Positions 25,368-34,260 of a stretch of 64,000 bases of DNA are shown here, piece after piece. The translations under genes and the position numbers were made by a program. Within the stretch, counting starts at the first letter, position 1, and each line of letters begins with the position of its first letter. The DNA comes from Catenulispora sp. GP43 (lineage in GTDB: Bacteria > Actinomycetota > Actinomycetes > Streptomycetales > Catenulisporaceae), in contig NZ_JBGCCT010000020.1 of the NCBI RefSeq assembly GCF_041260665.1, positions 62,001 through 126,000 on the forward strand, in the 5' to 3' direction. A model generated the notes under the pieces. It had not been told where the DNA came from and ran no database searches. It saw only the letters and a list, made by a program, of their open reading frames with translations.

Positions 25368-27781
25368 CGTCAACCGATCTGGTGCTGGCGTGGCCTCGAC
25401 CGGCGAACAGCCGGTTCGAGGCCGCGCCGGTCGGGAACGGCCGGCTGGCCGCCGCGGTCTTCGGCGGCCTGCGGCTCGGCCACTGGCAGATCAACGACTC
25501 CACGGTCTGGTCCGGCACCCCTTCGACGCCGGCCGAGGGGCTGGCCGAGGTTCTGGGCGCCGGCGCCGGGCCGGACCGGCTTCAGGAAGTACGTTCGGCG
25601 ATCCGGGCGCAGGACTACCGGCGCGCCGAACAGCTGCTGATGTCCTTCGAAGGCCGGTACAGCCAGGAGTACCTGCCGTTCGTCGACCTGTGGATGTCGC
25701 TGGACGGCGAGGGCGAATACCTGGGCCGGACGCTCAACCTCGACGACGGCGTCGTCGCCGAGGAGATGGTCCTGGACGACGGCCGGCGGATCATTCGGCG
25801 GACCTGGGCGAGCCGGCCGGCCGGTGCGCTGTGCGTCCTGCTCGAAGTCGAAGACGGCACCGTCGACATCGACCTCGAACTCACGTCCGAGCTGCGCATC
25901 GTGCAGCGCACCGGTCTGAGCCTCGCCGTCGAGATCCCCGTCGATGGCGCCCCGACCCACGAACCCAGCGCCGAACCGCACCGCTACGCCGACGGCCCCG
26001 TCGGCAGCTACGACCCCTACGCCGTGGCCGCGATGGCCATCGACACCGACGGCGATGTGCACGTGGCCGACGGCGTCGCGCGCGTGACCGGGCTGTCCCG
26101 GCTGCTGCTCGTGCTGACCAGCTCGACCAGCGGCGCCGACTTCTGGTCGGGCAACGGACCGGTGTCCCGCGAAGGACACCGCGACCGCGCGGCACGCAAC
26201 GCCCAGGCGGCACTGCGGCTCGGGGCCGACCATCTGCTGCACGAGCACGAACGCGACCTGCGTGCCCTGCTCGGCGGCATGGAACTGACGATCGGCGCGC
26301 GCCGGGCCGGGACGTTCGACGTGGCCGAGGAGGTGTTGTCCGGCAAGGACGAGCACCTGACGGCGACCGTGATCGTCCAGCTCGGGCGCTACCTGCTGGC
26401 CTCGGCGTCCCGGCCCGGCGGCGGACCCCCGCCGACCTTGCAGGGCATCTGGAACTCCGAGCTCAGCCCGCCGTGGTCGTCGAACTACACCCTGAACATC
26501 AACATCGAGATGAACTACTGGGGCGCCGAGCCGGCCGGGCTCGGCGCGTGCCACGACCCCCTGTTCCGGCTGATCGAACGGCTGTCGGAGACCGGGGCGC
26601 CGGTCGCGCGGCAGCTTTATGACGCGCGCGGCTGGCTGGCCCACCACAACACCGACATGTGGGGCTGGGCGCTGCCGGTCGGGATGGGCCACGGCAGCCC
26701 GTCGTGGGCGATCTGGATGATGGGCGGCGTCTGGCTGACCCAGCATCTGTGGGAGCACTTCGAGTTCAATCAGGACATTGAGTTCCTGCGCCAGCGCGCC
26801 TGGCCGCTGATGCGCGGCTGTGCGCAGTTCTGCCTGGACTGGCTGGTGGAGGGCCCGGACGGGCTGCTCGACACGATCCCGTCCACCTCGCCGGAGAACC
26901 TGTTCCTCTCGCGCGAGGGCACGACCGAATCCCTGTCGGTCTCCACGGCGATGGACACGGCCCTGATCCGGGCGCTGTTCGTCCGCTCTCTGGCGGCGGC
27001 GGAGCTGATCGGCATCGAGGATCCGGTGTGCGCCGAGATCAGGGCCGCGCTGCACCGGCTGCGCCCGCCGCGCCTGACCGCCGACGGCCGGCTGCTGGAG
27101 TGGGGCGAGGACCACGTCGAGCAGGACCCGCACCACCGGCACGTCTCGCACCTGGTCGGCGTCTACCCGCTGGACCAGACCGATCCGGACCGGACGCCGG
27201 AGCTGGCCGAGGCGGCGCGGGCCACGCTGGAGCGCCGCGGGCCCGGAGCGATGGGCTGGTCCTGGTCCTGGAAGATCGCGCTGCGGGCCCGGCTGCGCGA
27301 CGCATCCGTCGCCCGCGAGCTGCTGCTGGAGGCCACCCGGCCGTTCTCCGGTGATCCGCACCTGCCGGGCCCGGTCACCGGCACGGAGTGGGGCGGGCTG
27401 CTGCCCAACCTGTTCAGCACCCACCCGCCGTTCCAGATGGACGGGAACTACGGCCTGATGGCGGCGGTGGTGGAGATGCTGGTGCAGAGCCACGGCGGGG
27501 TCATCAGGGTCCTGCCGGCGCTGCCGGACCAGTGGCCCGACGGCATGTGCCGCGGCGTCCGCTGTCGGGGCGGACTGGCTGTGGACCTCGCGTGGAGCGA
27601 CGGTCGGCTCACCGCGTTGACGGTGCACCGGCTGCACGGCGCCGACGGTCCGGTTCAGCTCGAATACCGAGGCCGGCGAAGCGAAATCCAGCTGGCCCGT
27701 GGTTCCTCGGTGGATCTCGGTGCCTTGATGGACCTCGGTGCAGGCCACGTCGGTCGACTGCCTCAGCACACAGATTCTTGA
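25364..27781 (+). CDS. GH95 alpha-L-fucosidase / alpha-L-galactosidase family enzyme
   Basis: 805 aa from a GTG overlapping the GH27 stop (GTGA). No signal peptide, so cytoplasmic. GH95 marks: PVGNGRLAAAVFGG, QINDSTVWSG, LQGIWNSELSPPWSSNYT, then NINIEMNYW (the two Asn of the active site), IPSTSPENLFL (general acid Glu) and FQMDGNYGLMAAVVEMLVQS (Asp), all conserved. The (alpha/alpha)6 barrel is complete, and the length is normal for the family. GH95 members act on alpha-1,2-L-fucosides or alpha-L-galactosides. Its place in the alpha-galactoside operon suggests mixed plant-polymer side chains. Confidence 0.88.
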   Translation: MTSTDLVLAWPRPANSRFEAAPVGNGRLAAAVFGGLRLGHWQINDSTVWSGTPSTPAEGLAEVLGAGAGPDRLQEVRSAIRAQDYRRAEQLLMSFEGRYSQEYLPFVDLWMSLDGEGEYLGRTLNLDDGVVAEEMVLDDGRRIIRRTWASRPAGALCVLLEVEDGTVDIDLELTSELRIVQRTGLSLAVEIPVDGAPTHEPSAEPHRYADGPVGSYDPYAVAAMAIDTDGDVHVADGVARVTGLSRLLLVLTSSTSGADFWSGNGPVSREGHRDRAARNAQAALRLGADHLLHEHERDLRALLGGMELTIGARRAGTFDVAEEVLSGKDEHLTATVIVQLGRYLLASASRPGGGPPPTLQGIWNSELSPPWSSNYTLNINIEMNYWGAEPAGLGACHDPLFRLIERLSETGAPVARQLYDARGWLAHHNTDMWGWALPVGMGHGSPSWAIWMMGGVWLTQHLWEHFEFNQDIEFLRQRAWPLMRGCAQFCLDWLVEGPDGLLDTIPSTSPENLFLSREGTTESLSVSTAMDTALIRALFVRSLAAAELIGIEDPVCAEIRAALHRLRPPRLTADGRLLEWGEDHVEQDPHHRHVSHLVGVYPLDQTDPDRTPELAEAARATLERRGPGAMGWSWSWKIALRARLRDASVARELLLEATRPFSGDPHLPGPVTGTEWGGLLPNLFSTHPPFQMDGNYGLMAAVVEMLVQSHGGVIRVLPALPDQWPDGMCRGVRCRGGLAVDLAWSDGRLTALTVHRLHGADGPVQLEYRGRRSEIQLARGSSVDLGALMDLGAGHVGRLPQHTDS

Positions 27782-27800
27782 GATTGGACAAACGACTGTC

Positions 27801-30800
27801 ATGGCAGGACCGGCGAATCAGCCCCTTCATTCCTCGCGGCGCAGCATTCTGGCAGCCGGATCGACGCTGCTGGCCAGCATCGCCGCGGACCTCACCTTCC
27901 CCGGCGTCGGCTTCGCCGCCGAGCCGGCGGGTGCGGCCGGCCGGCCCTCGACGCCGGGCGAACTGGCGTTGTACCGGCCGGTCGAGGTCTCCTCGACGGA
28001 CTACGCCGCCACCCCCGCGGAGTTCGCGGTCGACAAGGTGACCCGGGCCGGGGTCAGGGGCACCGGATGGCGGGCCGCCGACGGCGATCCGCAGTGGATA
28101 TCGGTGGACCTGCAGGCGGTGTGCCAGGTGACTGCCGTCCACCTGACGTTCGAGGCGGCGGCCGGCGATCCGGTGTTCGTCAAGCCGACCTCGGGCAACC
28201 CGTGGGACGGGACCACCGGGCAGGAGATCCTGTCCAGCTACGCGGTGGCCTTCACCGTCGAGGTCTCCACGGACAAGAGCTCGTGGACGAGCGTGTATCA
28301 GGCCACGTCGGGTACCGGCGGCGCGGTGGCGATCGACCTCGCGGCCCCGGTCGCGGCGCGCTGGGTGCGCCTGACCTCGACCCGGCGCTCCGACGCGAAT
28401 CCGGTCGGGCTCAACGGTTTCGAGGTGTACGGCACCGCGCCGGGCCCGCGTCCGGCCGTCACCGGATGGACGGACTGGGGCACGCACGACCACCGGCCGC
28501 CCGCGCTCACCGTGGCCGCCGACGGCACCGTGCCGCTGGAATCCGGTTGGGTGCTGACGCTGGACGACTGGGCGCCGGCCGGCGGCGACGGGACCGCGTT
28601 GTCCCGGCCGACCGTGGACACCGGCGCGTGGCTGCCGGCCACCGTGCCCGGCACCGTCCTGGCCTCCCTGGTCGACCAGGGGCACCTCCCGGACCCTGTC
28701 GCAGGGTTCGACAACCTGCACATCCCCGAGGCGCTGTCCCGGCATTCCTGGTGGTACAAGCGCGATTTCGCCCTGCCCCGCGCGCTGGCCGCCGGCCCCG
28801 GACGCCGGATCTGGCTGGAGTTCGACGGCGTCAACCACCACGCCGACGTGTTCCTCAACGGGGCGCAGGTCGGCAGCCTCACCTATCCGTTCGCGCGTGC
28901 CGCGATCGACGTGACCTCGCACCTGGTTCCCGGTGAGCAGTCGGTCGCGGTGAAGATCACGCCGATGCCGTTCCCCGGCAGCCCCGGCGACAAGGGCCCG
29001 GCGGGGCAGTCGTGGGTGGACGCCGGCGCGCCGATGATGAATCAGAACTCGCCGACGTACCTGGCGGCCTCCGGCTGGGACTGGATGCCCGCGGTGCGCG
29101 ACCGGGTCAGCGGTATCTGGAACCATGTGCGGCTGCGCTCGACCGGGGATGTGGTGATCGGCGACCCGCGCGTCGATACGGCGTTGCCGAAGCTGCCCGA
29201 TACTTCTGCCGCCGCGGTGACCATTGTGGTGCCGGTCCGCAACGCTGCGTCGAGCGCTGTGAGCGCGACCGTGACAGCGTCCTTCGATGCCGTCAAAGTC
29301 ACCCAGACCGTCACCGTACCCGCTGGTCAGAGCCTTGATGTGGTCTTCGCGCCGGCGCAGTTCGCGCAGCTGAACCTGAGCAGTCCCAAGCTGTGGTGGC
29401 CGAACGGCTACGGCGAGGCGCACCTGAACCACCTGAGTCTGGCCGTCACCGTCGGCGGCCAGACCAGCGACCAGCGCACCACCCGCTTCGGCATCCGGCA
29501 GTTCGACTACGAGTACAAGACGCCGCTGGAGTTCGTCGCGACCGGCGATGCCTACACCCAGAGCGTGAACCTCGGCGCACAGCAGGCGCGGTACGTCCGG
29601 ATCAACTGCCGGACGCGGGCCACCGGATGGGGCTTCTCCATCTGGACGCTGGCCGTCACCGACAGCGCCGCGCCCGGCACCGACCTGGCGCTGCACCAGC
29701 CGGTCACGGCCTCGACGCAGGACCCTTCAAACCCGGCGGCGAACGTCACCGACGGCAACGCCGGCACACGCTGGTCCTCGGACTACGCGGACGACCAGTG
29801 GATCCAGGTCGACCTCGGTGCCTCGGTGTCCTTCGACCACGTCGCGATCACCTGGGAGCAGGCCTACGCGAGCACGTACTCCGTACAGATCTCCGCCGAC
29901 GGCTCGACGTGGACCGACGCGGGCAGCGTGGACAACACGGTGATCCCGCTGCCGTTCAACGGGGGAGACGCGAGCCTGGACGTCGAGACGTTCGCCGCGG
30001 CTTCCGGCCGCTTCGTGCGGATCAGCTGCGGCGTGCGCCAGACCAGCTGGGGCAACTCGCTGTGGACCCTGTCGGTCATCGACAGCGCCACCCCCGGCAC
30101 CGATTTGGCGCTGCACCAGCCGGTCACCGCCTCGACGCAGGACCCTTCCAATCCCGCCGCCAATGCCACCGACGGCAACAGCGGCAGCCGCTGGTCCTCG
30201 GACTACGCCGACGACCAGTGGATCCAGGTCGACCTCGGAGCCACGCGCGGCTTCGACAAGGTGGCGATCCTGTGGGAGCAGGCGTATCCGAAGACGTACG
30301 TGATCCAGGTCTCCGACGACGGCTCGGCCTGGACGGACGTGAAGACGGTCGGCCTGGCCCCGGAGTCGCTGAAGATCAGCGTCAACGGTGTCCGGGTCCT
30401 GTGCCGCGGCGGGAACTGGGGCTGGGACGAACTGCTGCGCCGCATGCCCGCCGAGCGCATGGACGCGGCACTGCGCATGCACCGCGACATGAACTTCACG
30501 ATGGTCCGCAACTGGGTCGCCGCCAGCAACCGTGAGGAGTTCTACGAGGCCTGCGACGCCTTCGGGCTGCTGGTCTGGAACGACTTCCCCAACGCCTGGG
30601 GGATGGACCCGCCGGGCCACGGCGCGTTCAACACGCTCGCCGCGGACACCGTCTTGCGCTACCGCATCCACCCGAGCGTGGCCGTCTGGTGCGGCGCCAA
30701 CGAGGGCAACCCGCCCCAGGCCGTCGACGACGGCATGCGCGCCGCCGTGACCACCGGCGCACCCGGCATCCTGTACCAGAGCAACTCGGCCGGCGGGAAC

Positions 30801-31886
30801 ATCACCGGCGGCGGCCCGTACTACTGGGTCGACCCCGCGAGCTACTTCGACCCGGCCACCTACGGCAGCCACAGCTTCGGTTTCCACACCGAAATCGGCA
30901 TGCCGGTGGTCCCCACCGCCCAGAGCCTGAAGGCCATGGCCGGCGACCAGCCCGCCTGGCCCATCGGCGGACCCTGGTACTACCACGACTGGAGCGAGCA
31001 CGGGAACCAGGCGCCTTCGGTGTACCAGGGCGCCATCGAGGCCCGGTTGCAGGCCTCCGACACCCTGGAGGACTTCGCCCGCAAAGCCCAGTTCGTCAAC
31101 TACGAGAACGCCCGCGCGATGTTCGAGGCCTGGAACGCGAACCTGTGGGCGGACGCCAGCGGCCTGATGCTGTGGATGTCGCACCCGGCCTGGCACAGCA
31201 CGGTGTGGCAGACGTACGACTACGACTTCGACGTCAACGGCATGTACTACGGCGCGCGCACCGGCTGCGAACCGGTCCACGTCCAGGCCGACCCGGTGAA
31301 CTGGCAGGTCATCGCACTCAACCACACGCCGGGCGCGCTGACCGGGGCAACGGTCTCGGCGCGGCTGTTCACCTTGTCGGGCAGTCAGATCGGGCCGGTG
31401 CAGACCAGTACGGTCAACGTCGCCGCGGCGAGCAGTGCGAAGGCCTTCGCCCTGCCGTGGACCGACGCGCTGCCCGACCTGCACCTGCTGCGCCTGACAC
31501 TGCGAACCGCCTCCGGCGGCACACTGTCGGAGAACACGTACTGGCGCTACCGTGCGCCCTCGGCCATGCAGGCCCTGAACACGATGCCGCGCACGCGCAT
31601 CACGGCGTCCCTCGGCCGCATCACCGCCACCCCCGATGGCCGCCGCCACGCCACGGCGACCATCGGCAACCACGGCTCGGCTGTCGCGGCCATGGTCCGG
31701 CTGTCGCTGCTGAACCGCGCCACTGGCGACCGGATCCTTCCCACGCTCTACGACGACAACTACATATGGCTGCTGCCCGGCGAGACCCGCACGCTCGGCG
31801 TCTCCTTCCCGGCCGACGCCCTGCCCTCAGGCGCGCCGGAACTGCATGTGGAGGGGTACAACACGGCTGCGGTCACCGCAGGCTGA
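27801..31886 (+). CDS. GH2 family exo-glycosidase with three discoidin (F5/8C) regions, two of them inserted
   Basis: 1361 aa from the ATG at 27801; an earlier in-frame start at 27738 runs into the GH95 gene and is rejected. The N-terminus (SSRRSILAAGSTLLASIAADLTF) is a Tat-like signal. Residues ~55-225 are a discoidin/CBM32-type domain. The GH2 sugar-binding domain follows (SWWYKRDFALP, WLEFDGVNHHADVFLNGAQVG). At ~575-855 the Ig-like domain is interrupted by nearly two 140-residue discoidin units, after which GH2 sequence resumes with LKISVNGVRVLCRGGNWGWDE. Catalytic Glu candidates are in VWCGANEGNPP (~964) and GFHTEIGMPVVP (~1029). The overall pattern is closest to exo-beta-glucosaminidase / beta-mannosidase-type GH2; the substrate is not certain. 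Last gene of the operon. Confidence 0.85.
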   Translation: MAGPANQPLHSSRRSILAAGSTLLASIAADLTFPGVGFAAEPAGAAGRPSTPGELALYRPVEVSSTDYAATPAEFAVDKVTRAGVRGTGWRAADGDPQWISVDLQAVCQVTAVHLTFEAAAGDPVFVKPTSGNPWDGTTGQEILSSYAVAFTVEVSTDKSSWTSVYQATSGTGGAVAIDLAAPVAARWVRLTSTRRSDANPVGLNGFEVYGTAPGPRPAVTGWTDWGTHDHRPPALTVAADGTVPLESGWVLTLDDWAPAGGDGTALSRPTVDTGAWLPATVPGTVLASLVDQGHLPDPVAGFDNLHIPEALSRHSWWYKRDFALPRALAAGPGRRIWLEFDGVNHHADVFLNGAQVGSLTYPFARAAIDVTSHLVPGEQSVAVKITPMPFPGSPGDKGPAGQSWVDAGAPMMNQNSPTYLAASGWDWMPAVRDRVSGIWNHVRLRSTGDVVIGDPRVDTALPKLPDTSAAAVTIVVPVRNAASSAVSATVTASFDAVKVTQTVTVPAGQSLDVVFAPAQFAQLNLSSPKLWWPNGYGEAHLNHLSLAVTVGGQTSDQRTTRFGIRQFDYEYKTPLEFVATGDAYTQSVNLGAQQARYVRINCRTRATGWGFSIWTLAVTDSAAPGTDLALHQPVTASTQDPSNPAANVTDGNAGTRWSSDYADDQWIQVDLGASVSFDHVAITWEQAYASTYSVQISADGSTWTDAGSVDNTVIPLPFNGGDASLDVETFAAASGRFVRISCGVRQTSWGNSLWTLSVIDSATPGTDLALHQPVTASTQDPSNPAANATDGNSGSRWSSDYADDQWIQVDLGATRGFDKVAILWEQAYPKTYVIQVSDDGSAWTDVKTVGLAPESLKISVNGVRVLCRGGNWGWDELLRRMPAERMDAALRMHRDMNFTMVRNWVAASNREEFYEACDAFGLLVWNDFPNAWGMDPPGHGAFNTLAADTVLRYRIHPSVAVWCGANEGNPPQAVDDGMRAAVTTGAPGILYQSNSAGGNITGGGPYYWVDPASYFDPATYGSHSFGFHTEIGMPVVPTAQSLKAMAGDQPAWPIGGPWYYHDWSEHGNQAPSVYQGAIEARLQASDTLEDFARKAQFVNYENARAMFEAWNANLWADASGLMLWMSHPAWHSTVWQTYDYDFDVNGMYYGARTGCEPVHVQADPVNWQVIALNHTPGALTGATVSARLFTLSGSQIGPVQTSTVNVAAASSAKAFALPWTDALPDLHLLRLTLRTASGGTLSENTYWRYRAPSAMQALNTMPRTRITASLGRITATPDGRRHATATIGNHGSAVAAMVRLSLLNRATGDRILPTLYDDNYIWLLPGETRTLGVSFPADALPSGAPELHVEGYNTAAVTAG
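29572..30345 (+). repeat. 420-bp tandem repeat inside the GH2 gene
   Basis: Matching sequence recurs at an exact 420-bp offset, e.g. CTGGCGCTGCACCAGCCGGT-type text near 29683 and 30103, and GACAGCGCC near 29661 and 30081. About 1.85 copies are present. Each unit holds the C-terminal half of one discoidin domain followed by the N-terminal half of the next. Confidence 0.85.
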
Positions 31887-31893
31887 TGATGGG

Positions 31894-31932
31894 CAGGTGG
31901 CCGCCAGCCGCTAGGGGTGTGGCGGCCACCTG
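31894..31932 (+). terminator. hairpin terminator after the GH2 gene
   Basis: CAGGTGGCCGCCA and TGGCGGCCACCTG form a perfect 13-bp stem around a 13-nt loop, 8 bp after the GH2 stop. There is no T-tract, as is common in actinomycetes. Confidence 0.75.
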
Positions 31933-31984
31933 TCGGCGCGGGTCCTGCCGCCACGCCGGAAAATCACTCGCGCTTCAGGACGCT

Positions 31985-32011
31985 CCGGGTTCGAATCCCG
32001 GTGAGTCCACC
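31985..32011 (+). tRNA. 3' remnant of a tRNA gene (T-arm and acceptor only)
   Basis: CCGGG-TTCGAAT-CCCGG is a perfect T-arm, followed by the 7-nt acceptor half TGAGTCC and ACC. No matching 5' half (GGACTCA) exists in the preceding 100 bp, so only the 3' end is present. Such fragments are commonly left where an element has integrated into a tRNA gene. The amino acid cannot be told. Confidence 0.65.
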
Positions 32012-32028
32012 GAAGTAGTCTCATTCAC

Positions 32029-32067
32029 ACCACCGACCAGACGGATGTCCGTCTGGTCGGTGGTTTT
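32029..32067 (+). terminator. strong intrinsic terminator after the tRNA remnant
   Basis: ACCACCGACCAGACGG and CCGTCTGGTCGGTGGT form a perfect 16-bp stem with a 4-nt loop, followed by TTTT. It is typical of a tRNA-gene terminator and probably came with the tRNA 3' end. Confidence 0.85.
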
Positions 32068-32174
32068 CAGCTGAGCTCGACGCGTCCTCAGGACTGCCAG
32101 CTTTTTGCCAGCGGGCACTGCGAGGTTGGTTCGGTCGCTGAACTCAAGATGTCCTTCAGTAAGGAGCACCACCG

Positions 32175-32537
32175 ATGAACAGGCTCAGAGTGTTCGCCGC
32201 TATCGCCGCCGTGAGCGCCGCCGCCTCGGCGGTCGCCGTCACCGACACCGCCTCCGCCTCCGCGTCCGCCGCCGTCGTCAAGCCGGCCGCGGTCCATGCG
32301 AACGGCTGGCTCGGCACCTGCTACCCGTGGCACGACAACAACACCTTCGGAGGCTGGTGCGATGGGAACGGCCCCAGTTCGTATTACGCGTTCGCGGAGT
32401 GCCGTGACGGTGCACAGGTCTCCGGCGTGATCCGGTGGGACGGAAACCGGTACGGCTCCTATGCGTACTGCTCGGGGCACGGCGGTCTGTACGACCCGAA
32501 CAGCTCGTACACCTTCATCTTCCTGCCCAACGGCTGA
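32175..32537 (+). CDS. small secreted protein of unknown function
   Basis: 120 aa; ATG after AAGGAG. Signal peptide MNRLRVFAAIAAVSAAASAV with likely cleavage after an Ala/Ser-rich stretch near residue 30. The mature part is ~85 aa, rich in aromatic residues and Gly, with four Cys (GTCYPW, GGWCDGNGPSSYYAF, ECRDGAQ, AYCSGHGG) that probably form two disulfides. I do not recognise a named family. It follows a tRNA remnant and its terminator and stands alone. Confidence 0.7.
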   Translation: MNRLRVFAAIAAVSAAASAVAVTDTASASASAAVVKPAAVHANGWLGTCYPWHDNNTFGGWCDGNGPSSYYAFAECRDGAQVSGVIRWDGNRYGSYAYCSGHGGLYDPNSSYTFIFLPNG

Positions 32538-32608
32538 GGGTCGGGCCGGGGTTCGTTAGCGTCCGGCGGCTCTGATCTTGGACGCCGCGGTTTCGTAGGA
32601 TCAGCGCC

Positions 32609-32899
32609 ATGCCGCACGAATCGAACGACCAGCTGCTCGGGCGGCATGGCGAGCTCGAGACCCTGGACCGCCTCCTGCGCGAGGTCCGCGAGGGACACAG
32701 CCGGGTCCTGACGCTCCGGGGCGAAGCCGGGATCGGCAAGTCCGCCCTACTCGACCACCTGGCCGCCCAGGCGGCGCGCATGCAGGTCGTGCGGGCGTCC
32801 GGCATCGAGGCCGAAGCCGGTCGGGTGAGCCCGGCCACGGATCCCCAGCCCCCGCCGTCCCCGCTCAAGCCCGGTACACAGCCGCCAGATGCTCGCTGA
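32609..32899 (+). pseudogene. truncated LuxR-type (LAL) ATPase regulator, N-terminal fragment
   Basis: The first ~68 residues are a typical start of a large ATP-binding LuxR regulator: LLGRHGELETLDRLLREVREG, VLTLRGEAGIGKSALLDHLAAQA (Walker A) and VVRASGIEAE. After that, family similarity stops and a Pro-rich chance tail runs into the end of the convergent gene. Intact proteins are ~900 aa with a C-terminal HTH, so this is a decayed remnant. Confidence 0.8.
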
Positions 32900-34211
32900 A
32901 CCACTCGGCAGCCAACTCCGCCACCTGCTCCAACGCCCCCGTCTCAGCGAACAGATGCGTGGCGCCGGGGACGACCGCCACCTCGCTGGGCCCGCCCAGC
33001 AGCGACGCGGCCTGCCGGTTGAGCGCCAGCACCTGCTCGTCGGCGCCGCCGACGATGAGCAGCGTCGGCGCGGTGACGGCCGCCAGGCGCCGCATGGCCA
33101 GGTCCGGGCGGCCGCCGCGGGACACCACGGCCGCGATCGGCGAGTCGGGTTCGGACGCCGCCCACAGGGCCGCGGCCGCGCCGGTGCTCGCGCCGAAGCA
33201 GCCGATGCGCAGGTCGCGTGCTTCTGAGCGTTCCTGCAGCCATCCCACGGCCGCGCTCAGGCGGCGGGCCAGCAGCAGGATGTCGAAGACGGTGCGCCGG
33301 TAGTGTTCCTCGTCCGGGGTGAGCAGGTCGAACAGCAGGGTGGCGAGTCCGGCGCGGTTGAGCGCGTCGGCGACGAGGCGGTTGCGGGGGCTGTGCCGGC
33401 TGCTGCCGCTGCCGTGGGCGAACACCACGACTCCGGTGGGGTCCTCGGGGACGGCCAGCGATCCCGCCAGCGGGACCTGTCCGGCTTGGACCCAGACCTC
33501 CGGGTCCGCCACGCGCGGTGCGTCTGCCTTCGTGGCCGCGACGGTGGATCCTCGCGCCGGCCGACGTCCTCCGGTCCTGGCCGCCGCCTCGTTCAGGCAG
33601 TCGACGACTTCCTGGTCGGTGGTCTGGGCGAAGTCCTGATACCACTGCCCGATGGCCTGGAACCCGAACGGGGTCGCCACGCACACCAGCTCGTCGGCCG
33701 CATCGGCCACCCGCTTGGTCCAGCCGCGCGGGGCGACGGGCACCGCGAGCACGATCCGCTCGGCGCCGTGGGCGCGCGCGACCCGGCACGCGGCGCGCGC
33801 CGTGGAGCCGGTGGCCAGGCCGTCGTCGACCACGATCGCGGTGCGTCCGTGCAGGTCGATCCGATCGCGTCCGCGGCGGTAGCGGCGGGCCCGGCGGTGC
33901 AGCTCGGCGGATTCGGCGGCCTGGACGACCGCCAGCTCCTGCTGGGTGACCCCGGTGTTGTTCAGCACCTCGTGGTTCAGGACGCGGACACCGTCCTCGC
34001 CGATGGCGCCCATGCCGAGCTCGGGCTGGAAGGGCACGCCGAGCTTGCGCACCATGATCACGTCCAGCGGCGCGTCGAGGGCCTCGGCGACCCGGGCGGC
34101 CACCGGTACGCCGCCGCGGGGCAGGCCCAGGACCACGACACCGGTGCCGGCCAGCGGCTTCAGGGCGTGGGCCAGCTGCCTTCCGGCGTCGTCACGGTCG
34201 GCGAAGTTCAT
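32865..34211 (-). CDS. phosphoribosyltransferase - dienelactone hydrolase-like fusion
   Basis: 448 aa. Residues ~1-215 are a type I phosphoribosyltransferase: VVVLGLPRGGVPVAARVAEAL, and the PRPP loop AIVVDDGLATGSTARA. Residues ~235-448 are an alpha/beta hydrolase: VVVFAHGSGSSRHSPRN, nucleophile elbow GCFGASTGAAAAL (Ser), IVGGADEQVLALN (Asp) and PGATHLF (His). The same two-domain protein is known in actinobacteria, including mycobacteria, where a homologue belongs to the DosR dormancy regulon. Substrates are unknown. Its 3' end overlaps the truncated LuxR remnant. A CBS-BON gene of the kind also found in dormancy sets lies 1.4 kb away. Confidence 0.85.
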   Translation of the reverse strand: MNFADRDDAGRQLAHALKPLAGTGVVVLGLPRGGVPVAARVAEALDAPLDVIMVRKLGVPFQPELGMGAIGEDGVRVLNHEVLNNTGVTQQELAVVQAAESAELHRRARRYRRGRDRIDLHGRTAIVVDDGLATGSTARAACRVARAHGAERIVLAVPVAPRGWTKRVADAADELVCVATPFGFQAIGQWYQDFAQTTDQEVVDCLNEAAARTGGRRPARGSTVAATKADAPRVADPEVWVQAGQVPLAGSLAVPEDPTGVVVFAHGSGSSRHSPRNRLVADALNRAGLATLLFDLLTPDEEHYRRTVFDILLLARRLSAAVGWLQERSEARDLRIGCFGASTGAAAALWAASEPDSPIAAVVSRGGRPDLAMRRLAAVTAPTLLIVGGADEQVLALNRQAASLLGGPSEVAVVPGATHLFAETGALEQVAELAAEWFSEHLAAVYRA

Positions 34212-34223
34212 GATCCGGCCTTC

Positions 34224-34260
34224 TTCCCTGCATTCCTAGACCTTCCCTGCATTCCTAGAC
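34224..34260. repeat. 18-bp direct duplication at a gene junction
   Basis: TTCCCTGCATTCCTAGAC occurs at 34224-34241 and exactly again at 34243-34260. The TAG stop of the Gfo/Idh gene (34255-34257, minus strand) lies in one copy, and the other precedes the next gene start. Confidence 0.9.

Noticed and set aside
25370-27802. An 810-codon open frame on the minus strand opposite the GH95 gene
   Set aside because: Low-complexity Arg/Gln/Val-rich translation without family motifs. It mirrors the high-GC third positions of the real gene.
31975-32172. A 65-codon minus-strand frame ending in SPGFEPGAS
   Set aside because: The ending is the antisense translation of a tRNA T-arm, a known false-gene pattern.
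32865-32899. Treating the LuxR-type fragment as a functional short protein
   Set aside because: It ends inside the convergent hydrolase gene, and its last ~28 residues are unrelated to the family.
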